From: an uncultured Prolixibacteraceae bacterium
Lineage (GTDB): Bacteria; Bacteroidota; Bacteroidia; Bacteroidales; Prolixibacteraceae
Direction of reading: 5' to 3'
Length of the DNA stretch: 64,000 nt
NCBI GenBank assembly: GCA_913063265.1
Contig: CAJXZG010000009.1
Location: 1 to 64,000 of the forward strand
A program made the position numbers and the translations under genes. Shown here piece by piece: positions 53,795-62,040 of the stretch (position 1 is the first letter of the stretch; each line of letters starts with the position of its first letter). The notes under the pieces are model-generated. The model saw only the letters and a program-made list of their open reading frames with translations, did not search any database and had not been told where the DNA came from.

Positions 53795-54529
53795 ATGCCA
53801 TATCGTCGTTTGCCTACAACAGATAAAGCAAGAACAAGAGCGCTGGAAGCAGCTTTGGAAAGGGTTGCATTTAAAAACGGGAAAGTTGCAATTTCAGCTG
53901 GTACAATTGAAGAATTACAAATAGTGAAAAGCAAATTTGAAAATACGCTTAAACACTATGAAATGAATATTCAGATTCAAAACGAGAAATACCAGGAATT
54001 TAAAACGGCAATGGATGCAGCGCGAATGTATGTTTCCCATTTTATACAGGTTTTGTATCTTACTTCGGAACGGGGCGAAATAAACGGAGGTATAAAATAT
54101 TATAACCTTGGTGAATTTGAAGGAAAAGTTCCACCGTTAAATAACGAAGAAGAAATTCTTAAGTGGGGCGAAACTGTTATTCAGGGTGAACAAAAAAGAA
54201 TTCAGAATGGAGGCAGTGCAATTTATAATCCTTCAATTGCAATGGTAAAAATTAAAATTGAGGATTTTAAAGATGCTGCCATTTTTCAGCAAAACCTAAA
54301 ACGAAACACTACGCGCACATACAATTTAATGCAGGAGTTAAGAAAATCTACCAACGAATTTATTAGTAAACTCTGGAATGAAATAGAAGAAACACTGGAA
54401 TCTGAATCACCTAAACATAAAAGACAAATTGCTCAGGAGTACGGAATAGTTTATGTTTTCCGCAGAAACGAAAAGAAAAAATTAACAGATAAGGAGTTAC
54501 AGCGCGACTTACTTTTTGATTTTGCCTGA
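53795..54529 (+). CDS. Conserved hypothetical protein
   Basis: 244 residues from the ATG at 53795; an upstream GTG frame (53720) reads through AT-rich leader and is not convincing. The protein is soluble and mostly helical: MPYRRLPTTDKARTRALEAALE at the start, a long charged helical stretch, a central ALNNEEEILKWGETVIQGEQKRI-like segment beginning PPLNNEEE, and a basic tail. No signal peptide, membrane helix or catalytic motif is seen. I do not recognise a named family. It stands alone between sdhB and the convergent CPBP gene seven bases away. Confidence 0.8.
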   Translation: MPYRRLPTTDKARTRALEAALERVAFKNGKVAISAGTIEELQIVKSKFENTLKHYEMNIQIQNEKYQEFKTAMDAARMYVSHFIQVLYLTSERGEINGGIKYYNLGEFEGKVPPLNNEEEILKWGETVIQGEQKRIQNGGSAIYNPSIAMVKIKIEDFKDAAIFQQNLKRNTTRTYNLMQELRKSTNEFISKLWNEIEETLESESPKHKRQIAQEYGIVYVFRRNEKKKLTDKELQRDLLFDFA

Positions 54530-54536
54530 CATTTTT

Positions 54537-55484
54537 CTATTCTGAAGAATTCCTCAGAATCTGACTTTCCTTAGTTTCATTTTGTCTCTTAATCATTATC
54601 ATAAAAACTGCTATTAAAACAACACTTATAGCCACTGAATAATAACTTTCGCTTGTGGTTCCGTAAGTTTCAATTTCAGGATTTAATAATCCTTTATCGA
54701 TTAGGTACATGGCAACGACAGCAATTCCATTGTTAAAAAAGTGAGCTGCAACGGGCAGCCACATTGAACCACTCCAAACCAACATATACCCAAATGCCAC
54801 TCCCAAAAGCATTCGTGGAACAAAACCATAAAATTGTAAATGCAGAGCGCTAAATAAAATGGCCGAAATCCAAATACCCCAATGAGCATTTTTAGTCCAG
54901 TTAATAAATATTCTTTGAATTACACCTCTAAATAATAGTTCCTCTCCTACTGCCGGTAAAACTGCAATCATAAACAGGTTAAAAAACAAACCACCCAAAT
55001 TATCAACTTTTAAAAAAGCTTTGGTGAGCATTTCAGCCTGTTCCTCTGCATTTTTCATCCAGTTTTCAATTCCGGCCATCCATTCAGGAAATCTCATGTT
55101 ACCATTTAATTCACCAACAAAATTTATAAAAGGTGCTGCGATAAAAATGAGAATAAAAACCAATAAAATTGAAGCAAACTCAACCGGTTTGTTCAGGTTT
55201 AAATATTCCGGGACATTCCCGTGATAAAGCCAGGCGAGTATGAAAGGTGGAATAATAAAAATTCCAAAAGATTGAACTACCTGTAAATATTTTAAGAATT
55301 TTATGCCTTCCGGGTTACTCAGGTCTCCCATTGCCGCCATATTAAATAACGCATCCAATCCAAAAAAAGGAATTGCAACCACAAGCGACAGTATCATAAG
55401 CACCAAAAAGCTTACCAACACAACAAAAATTGCAAACATTAACTGAGGTAATGGTCTCATCGACCGGAAAGCTGTAAATGCCAT
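54537..55484 (-). CDS. CPBP family intramembrane metalloprotease
   Basis: 315 residues with about eight membrane helices. All CPBP motifs are present: VGEELLFRGVIQRIF (EExxFRG), FSALHLQFYGF (FxxxH) and VAAHFFNNG (HxxxN). It should therefore be catalytically competent, unlike the weaker relative at 12144. Substrates are unknown. It is convergent with the conserved unknown and has no operon partner. Confidence 0.9.
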   Translation of the reverse strand: MAFTAFRSMRPLPQLMFAIFVVLVSFLVLMILSLVVAIPFFGLDALFNMAAMGDLSNPEGIKFLKYLQVVQSFGIFIIPPFILAWLYHGNVPEYLNLNKPVEFASILLVFILIFIAAPFINFVGELNGNMRFPEWMAGIENWMKNAEEQAEMLTKAFLKVDNLGGLFFNLFMIAVLPAVGEELLFRGVIQRIFINWTKNAHWGIWISAILFSALHLQFYGFVPRMLLGVAFGYMLVWSGSMWLPVAAHFFNNGIAVVAMYLIDKGLLNPEIETYGTTSESYYSVAISVVLIAVFMIMIKRQNETKESQILRNSSE

Positions 55485-55531
55485 TTTTTAAAATTTCGGG
55501 TAAAGATAACAGAAATGCTATTGAACTTATT

Positions 55532-56248
55532 TTATTTAATTTCCCTAATCTTGATATTTCTAAAAATAGTTAAGCCACCATGATCCTGCAAACCAATATG
55601 CCCGGATTTAGCTTTCCCGTAATATTCTTTTTCTGCCCATTTGCTTTGTGATTTACGCTTTTGCCAATCTTCTGACCATAATTCATATTCAACTACTTTT
55701 ATTCCATTTAACCAATGTTCCACTTTCGGATTATCCACAACAATTCTTGTTGTATTCCAATCATCGATCGGTTTAACTTTGGCATTACGGGGTTCGTGCA
55801 TGGCATAGTTCGCACCACTGTATTGAGAGGCATCCAGTTTATCCGGCCAACCTTTATCATCAATTAATTGATACTCCGGCCCGCTTTCATAAATCGCATT
55901 GGTTAATCCTTCCTGAACATGGTAAAACACTCCTGAATTACTTTGTGGTGCAATCTTCCATTCAAGGTAGAGTTCAAAATTTTCGTATTGTTTTTTAGTA
56001 ATGATGTCTCCGCCATAATCTGAACCTACTCCGGAATTGTGCATTTCTTCGTTAATTATTTTCCATCCGCTGACTTCTCCCCCGTTAAAAGTTTTCCATT
56101 TATCCATCGATTTTCCATCAAAAAGTAATTCCCACCCTTGCTCTTTTTCTTTCTTCGACAGGGTATTTGAGGCATTGCGTTGATTAGAAACACATGAGAT
56201 TAGTAATACGATGATTAGAAACAATACACTTTTGCTTATTGTATTCAT
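55532..56248 (-). CDS. DUF1080 (3-keto-disaccharide hydrolase family) lipoprotein
   Basis: 238 residues from the ATG at 56248, which gives a lipoprotein signal (MNTISKSVLFLIIVLLISC); the longer frame from 56278 adds ten residues before it. The DUF1080 jelly roll is clear: WELLFDGKSMDKWKTFNGG, FELYLEWKIAPQSNSGVFYHV, PEYQLIDDKG, NTTRIVVDNPKVEHWLNG and GHIGLQDHGG. Members hydrolyse 3-keto-glycosides made by oxidoreductases or bind polysaccharide. A link to the Gfo/Idh/MocA proteins of the 33-43 kb region is possible but distant. Confidence 0.9.
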   Translation of the reverse strand: MNTISKSVLFLIIVLLISCVSNQRNASNTLSKKEKEQGWELLFDGKSMDKWKTFNGGEVSGWKIINEEMHNSGVGSDYGGDIITKKQYENFELYLEWKIAPQSNSGVFYHVQEGLTNAIYESGPEYQLIDDKGWPDKLDASQYSGANYAMHEPRNAKVKPIDDWNTTRIVVDNPKVEHWLNGIKVVEYELWSEDWQKRKSQSKWAEKEYYGKAKSGHIGLQDHGGLTIFRNIKIREIK

Positions 56249-56378
56249 TATTAATTGATTAAGGTTAAAGTGCAACAAAATTAATAAAATGTTTGAGAAT
56301 TTAAGGTATCAATTTCTGCTGCTTACATCGAATTAAAAAAAATCCAATAACTTTAAGCAACTACTAAATAACAATACA

Positions 56379-57170
56379 TTGAAATCAGTAAAAAGCATAA
56401 TTGGTATGGTGCACGTAGCTGCATTACCAGGAACTCCAAAGAATACATTATCAATTAAAGAAATTACATCAAAAGCCTTAACTGAGGCAAAAATTCTTAT
56501 TGGTGCCGGAGTAAATGCGATTATGATTGAGAACATGCACGATCGTCCATATTTAAACCGGAATGCCGGACCGGAGATTATTTCTTCTTTAACGGCGGTG
56601 GCTTTAAATTTGCGTAAACAAATTTCTGTTCCACTTGGGATTCAAATTTTAGCAGGTGCTAACAAAGAAGCACTTGCGGTAGCCCAGGCTGCAGAATTTA
56701 ATTTTATTCGTGCTGAAGGATTTGTTTTTGGACATTTGGCTGATGAGGGTTGGATGAACAGCGATGCAGGGGAGTTGTTACGTTTTCGCAAAATGATAAA
56801 TGCTGAAAAAATAAAGGTTTATACCGATATAAAAAAGAAACATTCTTCGCATTCGGTAAGTAACGATATTTCTATTGCAGAAACAGCCAAAGCAGCCGAA
56901 TTCTTTTTAAGTGATGGTATTATTGTAACCGGCAATGCCACAGGAGAAAAGCCATCGGCTAAAGATTTACAAGCGGTGAAAAATGTTACGCCCTTGCCGG
57001 TAATCATTGGCTCCGGTATCGATGTAAATAATATTTCGGAATACTGGAATCTGGCAGATGCATTTATTGTTGGTTCATCGTTTAAAAAAGATGGAAACTG
57101 GGAAAATGATGTTGATGAAAAAAGGGTAAAAGAATTTATGGATAAAGTATACGAACTGAGAAAACTTTAA
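56379..57170 (+). CDS. BtpA/SgcQ family TIM-barrel protein
   Basis: 263 residues. A TTG start at 56379 is chosen because the family motif SIIGMVHVAALPGTP begins only a few codons later and the first ATG (56406) lies inside it. Further family blocks are IMIENMHDRPY, GIQILAGANKEAL, FIRAEGFVFGHLADEGW and DGIIVTGNATGEKP. BtpA was named for a factor needed for photosystem I stability in cyanobacteria; bacterial SgcQ-type members sit in sugar operons and probably act on a nucleoside or sugar phosphate. Function here is unknown. Confidence 0.85.
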   Translation: MKSVKSIIGMVHVAALPGTPKNTLSIKEITSKALTEAKILIGAGVNAIMIENMHDRPYLNRNAGPEIISSLTAVALNLRKQISVPLGIQILAGANKEALAVAQAAEFNFIRAEGFVFGHLADEGWMNSDAGELLRFRKMINAEKIKVYTDIKKKHSSHSVSNDISIAETAKAAEFFLSDGIIVTGNATGEKPSAKDLQAVKNVTPLPVIIGSGIDVNNISEYWNLADAFIVGSSFKKDGNWENDVDEKRVKEFMDKVYELRKL

Positions 57171-57187
57171 ATCCACAACAATTTAAA

Positions 57188-57619
57188 TTAACAAATTTCC
57201 ATCAAACGAATATCAAAACTTAAAACTGCATTTGGCGGTATTTTATTTCCGGTTCCTTTTTTACCCCAGGCCAATTCAAAAGGCACCCAAAATTTATAAC
57301 GGCTGCCCACGCTCATCATTTGTAAACCTTCCTGCAAACCTTCAATCAGTTCATCAATTTTTACCTCATCCGGTTTGTTTTGCCGGTAGGTATCTTCCAG
57401 AATTTTTCCATCCAAAAGCAAAGCCCTTTGATGAATTTTTACCACATCGAACATTCCGGGCTTGATCCCGCTTTTTTCATCAACAATCTGATATTGCAAT
57501 CCCGAATCTGTTTCAATTACTCCTTCTTTACCACCATTTTGTAATAAAAAATCTTCACCCGATTTTCTGTTATTCCCTGCCGATCCCTTACTCCTTGATT
57601 TCTTTTCTCTTCTCCCCAT
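57188..57619 (-). CDS. FKBP-type peptidyl-prolyl isomerase, cytoplasmic
   Basis: 143 residues. After a basic, low-complexity start (MGRREKKSRSKGSAGNNRK), one FKBP domain (~38-143) shows GLQYQIVDEKSG, EGLQEGLQMMSVGSRYKFWVP, LAWGKKGTG and a final NAVLSFDIRLMEI. The FD(S/T)S loop reads LEDTY, so the active site differs a little from FkpA. There is no signal peptide. It should assist folding, possibly at the ribosome given its basic start. It is convergent with the BtpA-like gene, 17 bases apart. Confidence 0.88.
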   Translation of the reverse strand: MGRREKKSRSKGSAGNNRKSGEDFLLQNGGKEGVIETDSGLQYQIVDEKSGIKPGMFDVVKIHQRALLLDGKILEDTYRQNKPDEVKIDELIEGLQEGLQMMSVGSRYKFWVPFELAWGKKGTGNKIPPNAVLSFDIRLMEIC

Positions 57620-57788
57620 ATATTAAATGGTTATAAATTATTTCTGAAAGATTTTGCTATTCAGTTAAATACAAAAATAAATTTATTAAATCGCCGCAAA
57701 TTACAAATTATAGCACAATTGTTGCGGTGGACTTGCGTTAAAAATCAACCGAAAATTTTAAATAAAACCAAATAAAATCGATTATAAG

Positions 57789-59072
57789 ATGACTTTTAAA
57801 TATTTCAGAATTATTCTGCTCTTATTACTTACTTTTGGATTTGGGAATACCAGTTTTGGTGCTGGAAAAGAAGAAGACAAAAAACTTACCGGAAAACTTT
57901 CGTACGATAAAAAGGAGGGCAAACCAAAAGTATTTGTGGAAGGGATCAGGCTCGATTTTGACTATATGCGCCGGAACATGCGTTTTGTGGATTTTGTTAA
58001 CGATCCTGCTGTTTCAGATGTCCATATAATAATTACACAAAGAAGAAGTGGTTCAGGCGGATATGTTTATTCATTAATGTATAACAACAATACTGTTGAA
58101 GGAATTTCGGATTTTACACTTACCTGTACCACTGCGTCAAGCGATACTCATATTGAAATAAGGAAAACGATTACAGATGCCTTAACCATGGGATTAATGC
58201 CTTTTGTAAATCAAACTGAGGCGGCTTCCAAAATGGCATTTCAATATAACAGTAAAGAAAAATTAAAGGAAATCCCGAATGATGATCCATGGAATAACTG
58301 GACATTCAGAGGCGACTTTAACGGGGATGTTAATTTAGAGGAAAGCCGTAAAAATTTGAACTACTGGATTAATTTCAGGGGTGATAAAGTGACAGAAGAG
58401 TGGAAATTCAGAAACTCAGCCAGAATGTCGGTACGTTCACGAGAGTATGTTAGCGACGGAGAAGTTTACACATCAGACAATATTAGTAATTATGTTACTT
58501 CGAGCGTTGTAAAAAGCTTGTCACCTCGTTGGTCGGCAGGAGCATTTGCCAGCTATTACAACAGTAATTATTCAAATATTATTTATTCGATTTCATTAAA
58601 ACCGGCTATAGAATATAACATTTTCCCCTGGGATGTATCCGACAGGAAAGTATTTACACTTGCGTATTATATTGGCCCCGAGTGGAAAAAATATTACGAA
58701 GAGACCATTTACGGGAAATTTGATGAGGATTTGTGGGAGCAAACTTTCAGACTAGATTTACAACTGGTAAAAACCTGGGGCGAAATTGAAGCTGGAATTA
58801 ATGCAACCAATTATTTACATGATTTTACTAAAAACAGGATAACTTTTGATACCGAATTGTCGATTAGAATTATCCGCGGCTTTTCTGTTAACTTCGATTT
58901 TAGGGCGGAAAATATTCATGACCAGATTTACCTTCCAAAAAGTGAAGCAAGTCTGGAAGACATACTTTTAAACCGTGTTCAGTTGCCATCCAGTTTTGAG
59001 TTATACACAGGAATTGGAGTGCGCGTGCAGTTTGGTTCTATTTATAACAATATTGTAAATAACAGGCTGTAA
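57789..59072 (+). CDS. Predicted outer-membrane beta-barrel protein, unknown function
   Basis: 427 residues with a signal peptide (MTFKYFRIILLLLLTFGFGNTSFG). The first ~140 residues form a soluble alpha/beta part (VFVEGIRLDFDYMRRNMRFVDFVNDPAVSDVHIIITQ). The rest is a series of alternating amphipathic strands rich in Tyr, Trp and Asn (TFRGDFNGDVNLEES, FASYYNSNYSNIIYSISL, FTLAYYIGPEW, FSVNFDFRAENIHDQIYL), consistent with an outer-membrane barrel of about 12-14 strands. I know of no assigned function. The next gene on this strand is outside the window. Confidence 0.75.
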   Translation: MTFKYFRIILLLLLTFGFGNTSFGAGKEEDKKLTGKLSYDKKEGKPKVFVEGIRLDFDYMRRNMRFVDFVNDPAVSDVHIIITQRRSGSGGYVYSLMYNNNTVEGISDFTLTCTTASSDTHIEIRKTITDALTMGLMPFVNQTEAASKMAFQYNSKEKLKEIPNDDPWNNWTFRGDFNGDVNLEESRKNLNYWINFRGDKVTEEWKFRNSARMSVRSREYVSDGEVYTSDNISNYVTSSVVKSLSPRWSAGAFASYYNSNYSNIIYSISLKPAIEYNIFPWDVSDRKVFTLAYYIGPEWKKYYEETIYGKFDEDLWEQTFRLDLQLVKTWGEIEAGINATNYLHDFTKNRITFDTELSIRIIRGFSVNFDFRAENIHDQIYLPKSEASLEDILLNRVQLPSSFELYTGIGVRVQFGSIYNNIVNNRL

Positions 59073-59110
59073 CAGTTTAATGTTTCAGGTTTCATGTTTA
59101 AAGTACACCA

Positions 59111-59183
59111 ACTTTAAACTTTAAACTTTAAACATTGAACTTTAAACATTGAACTTTAAACTCTGGACCTTGAACTTTAAACT
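59111..59183. repeat. Short tandem AACTTTAAAC / CATTGAACTTTAAA array
   Basis: Five or more units related to AACTTTAAACTTTAAAC, two of them with CATTGAAC. A single similar unit occurs before the Gfo gene at 33710-33733. The 321-base gap 59073-59393 holds this, the next array and no gene. Confidence 0.6.
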
Positions 59184-59311
59184 TGATATCCGGACATGCC
59201 TGGCTACCTCACCATTTCCCAACATTAATTGTAATTGCATTTAGCATTTTATACAATATGGTTAATTTATAACGAAATCATTAAAATCACCTTTTTATAA
59301 AAAAATCTGAG

Positions 59312-59390
59312 AACTGTGACTGTCAACCGCGACTGTAACTGCGACTGCGACTGACAACTGCGACTGCGACTGCGACTAACACTGCCAACT
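59312..59390. repeat. GACTGC tandem array
   Basis: About ten imperfect units of (GACTGC) with interspersed ACAACT/TAACT variants, ending a few bases from the stop of the response-regulator gene. Confidence 0.65.
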
Positions 59391-59393
59391 CTC

Positions 59394-60158
59394 CTACTCT
59401 CCCTCCAACCATTTTTTAAAATCTTTTACCTTTTCACGGGCAACCAAAAAATCATCATCAATTGCGTTTTTCACTTTCAATTTTAACCTCGAATTTTTAA
59501 ACGAAACCACATCGATAATACCTTTTAGTCCGATCAAATATTTTCGGTTGATTCTAAAAAACTGCGATGGATTAATTATTTCTTCAATCAATTCAAGACT
59601 TTGGTCCAGTAAATAATCTTTGCCGTCTGAAAGCTTAAGATATGTGCCCTTCTGAAAACTATAGAAATAAAGAACTTCTTTTGTTTCAACCATTCTGAGA
59701 TGTGTACCTACCTTCACCAAAAACCGTTCTTTATAATTTTTCTTTTTTAGCGATGTTAATATTTCGTTTAATACCTCTGGATTTATGGATGTACCTGAAA
59801 CTTTTGCCTGATTTTCAAATTTTTGAATTGCCTTATCTAAATCGGCCCTTTCTATCGGTTTTAATAAATAATCAACACTGTTAACTTTAAATGCCTGAAT
59901 AGCGTATTGATCGAATGCTGTGGTAAAAATTACAGGTTGGTTAAACTCTATCTGTTTAAAAATTTCAAAGCTCAATCCATCCCCTAAATGAATATCAAAA
60001 AAAGCAAGATCGGGTGCTTCGTTATTTTTTAGCCACTCAACAGTTGATTTTATTGTATCGCAAACCGCAAGAATTTGTGCCTGTGGTTTTAAGGCCGATA
60101 TATTTGCTGCCAGTTGGGCTGCAGCCAAAGGTTCGTCTTCTACAATTAAAATCTTCAT
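59394..60158 (-). CDS. LytTR family response regulator
   Basis: 254 residues from the ATG at 60158 (MKILIVEDEP); the annotated longer frame starts four codons earlier inside the kinase gene. A receiver domain with phosphorylated Asp in DLAFFDIHLGDGLSF, Thr in PVIFTTAFDQYAIQAF and Lys in DYLLKPIERADL; a LytTR DNA-binding domain (~150-254) with YFYSFQKGTYLKLSDGKDY and FFRINRKYLIGLKG. It is partner of the histidine kinase gene just upstream (60160-61230), with start and stop overlapping or adjoining, so both are made from one transcript. Confidence 0.94.
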   Translation of the reverse strand: MKILIVEDEPLAAAQLAANISALKPQAQILAVCDTIKSTVEWLKNNEAPDLAFFDIHLGDGLSFEIFKQIEFNQPVIFTTAFDQYAIQAFKVNSVDYLLKPIERADLDKAIQKFENQAKVSGTSINPEVLNEILTSLKKKNYKERFLVKVGTHLRMVETKEVLYFYSFQKGTYLKLSDGKDYLLDQSLELIEEIINPSQFFRINRKYLIGLKGIIDVVSFKNSRLKLKVKNAIDDDFLVAREKVKDFKKWLEGE

Positions 60159-60159
60159 T

Positions 60160-61230
60160 CTAGTTCTCAATTTGAATTAATGGAATACTCACTCTGAAAT
60201 AATTATCGTTATTAGTAACTATCATTTTTTTACCGGTTAAAAACTCATACCTCCCTGCCAGGTTTTTTAGTCCTGTTTTACTCGATTCCTCGGCTGTTTC
60301 CATGGGTTGAAGGTTGTTTTCTACAATTAACTCATAATCATCTGAAATGGCAATAACAATTTTTAAGGGTTTTGCTTTTGATAATTCGTTGTGTTTAATT
60401 GCATTTTCAACAAGAGTTTGTAACGAGAGTGGTATGACATTACCATCAACTTTTTCATTGATTATGATATCCACTTCGAGGGCTTCCCCAAAGCGTATTT
60501 GTTGCAGGAAAATGTACTTTTTAACAAAATCAATTTCTTCATGTAATGATAAAATATCCATATCCTTAAATTGAAGTACATTTCTGTAAAATAGAGAAAG
60601 TTCGCGGTTAAACTTTTTGGCTTTTTCACTGTCAATATCAATCAAACTTCCCAACACATTTAAACTGTTAAATAAAAAATGCGGATTGATCTGGTCTTGC
60701 AAAACCTTGTATTTTAAAGCTAAAGCTTCACTCTTTACTTGTTCTGTTTCTTTAACCTGTTCCCGCCAGGCTTTAAAGAATGAAATGGCATAAATTATTG
60801 ATGCAATAATTACAAATATGATGTATTCTGCGATTATCGTTGCCCTGTTTGACACCCAGAACGTTTCCCAGTTTCTACCTAAAACTACGATAAACCAGAA
60901 CCAGTTTACTGTAAAAATTACAAAACTTGAATAGATTAAATGTAAAGACAATGCAGCCAGCACACTTTTAACAGGATTCTTAATCCAGTTGATGTAACGT
61001 TTTTCAAACCATCCAAAAAGATAACCATTAGCAAAGAGCGGTAACCCCAGTGAGATGCTGTAGCCGGCACCCCACAGATGTGCCACCAAGGAACGGTTTA
61101 AAGATCCTCCCATTAATACGGTAGTTATCAGTCCCATTAAAACCGATATCACAATGGCTATAATCCAGTTTGTTTTTGTAACTTTTTTCACAAACTTTCT
61201 GTTTTGAGATGTTTTTTGATTTTTCATCAA
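60160..61230 (-). CDS. LytS/YehU-type sensor histidine kinase
   Basis: 356 residues. Four hydrophobic helices at about 25-45, 60-80, 95-120 and 130-160, a short linker, then the His_kinase domain with QINPHFLFNSLNVLGS (phospho-acceptor His) and an ATPase part with NAIKHNE and SSKTGLKNLAGRYEFLTG. No external sensor domain is present, so the membrane bundle may be the sensor. The response-regulator gene follows directly. The TPR-like protein and TonB receptor genes upstream may be its targets. Confidence 0.93.
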   Translation of the reverse strand: MMKNQKTSQNRKFVKKVTKTNWIIAIVISVLMGLITTVLMGGSLNRSLVAHLWGAGYSISLGLPLFANGYLFGWFEKRYINWIKNPVKSVLAALSLHLIYSSFVIFTVNWFWFIVVLGRNWETFWVSNRATIIAEYIIFVIIASIIYAISFFKAWREQVKETEQVKSEALALKYKVLQDQINPHFLFNSLNVLGSLIDIDSEKAKKFNRELSLFYRNVLQFKDMDILSLHEEIDFVKKYIFLQQIRFGEALEVDIIINEKVDGNVIPLSLQTLVENAIKHNELSKAKPLKIVIAISDDYELIVENNLQPMETAEESSKTGLKNLAGRYEFLTGKKMIVTNNDNYFRVSIPLIQIEN

Positions 61231-61279
61231 GATAAAAATTTTAGCCGGCCCTGAGGTAACTTGTCTTTACATTTAATGA

Positions 61280-61912
61280 TTACGAACACTGTTTTAACAA
61301 TTCACTGTTGTGTGCAGCTCCCCACGAAGGTAACAAATCATTTTCAGGCTGATAAGATTCAAACATTTTTGCTGCCTTCTCCAATTCGGGTTTTGCATTT
61401 TCTTTTCCTCCTCCGAACATTTTTGACGTATGATAAATATTACTTCCCCGCAAATAATATATTCGTGGATTTTGCGGATCTAATTTTTCAGCAACACCTA
61501 TGGCTTCAGCTGCCAGTTTGGAGTATTTATAACCTTTACTCATGTCCGTTATTCTTAACTGATATACAAAAGCCTGCAGGGTAAATATTTCAGATTGTTT
61601 TTGGAATTTTTTTGTAAGTTCATCTAAAATAGCCTGGGCTTTGTCAAGCTGGATGTGAGTATCTTCGTTGCCCATTTCATCAAAGAATGTAGAGCGCAGG
61701 TAGGAATATGCAGCATAATATCCTGGCAACCACTCTTCCTTTTCGGTTTTTGCAATTCGTTCAAACTGGTTGGCAATATTTCCTAATTCAACAGAGCTGG
61801 TAGATTTTTTCATTTTTTCAATATTCAATTTCATCACATCATGATAATTTGAAGAAAACACGGAGATTGAAATAAATGCCATTAAGATTGTTAAGGTGAG
61901 ATTCTTTTTCAT
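61280..61912 (-). CDS. Secreted protein with TPR-like helices
   Basis: 210 residues with a signal peptide (MKKNLTLTILMAFISISVFSS). It is helical, with TPR-like pairs (LGNIANQFERIAKTEKEEWLPGYYAAYSYL, AEAIGVAEKLDPQNPRIYYLRGSNIYHT). The family is common beside TonB-dependent receptors in Bacteroidota, and the receptor gene ends 128 bases downstream on the minus strand (upstream in transcription). No catalytic function can be assigned. Confidence 0.8.
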   Translation of the reverse strand: MKKNLTLTILMAFISISVFSSNYHDVMKLNIEKMKKSTSSVELGNIANQFERIAKTEKEEWLPGYYAAYSYLRSTFFDEMGNEDTHIQLDKAQAILDELTKKFQKQSEIFTLQAFVYQLRITDMSKGYKYSKLAAEAIGVAEKLDPQNPRIYYLRGSNIYHTSKMFGGGKENAKPELEKAAKMFESYQPENDLLPSWGAAHNSELLKQCS

Positions 61913-62040
61913 TTTGTATAATTTTTTGATTAATAATTCTAATTCAAAATTGAGATAATACGGTTTGTTTTGAAATTGTTTGTTACCGAATTGTAGAAAA
62001 CCGATGATGAATTGTAAAACATTGCTTATCTCCGAGTTTT

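Noticed and set aside
59312-59392. Possible CRISPR array in the GACTGC region
   Set aside because: Units are only six bases and imperfect, without spacers of constant length or cas genes nearby.
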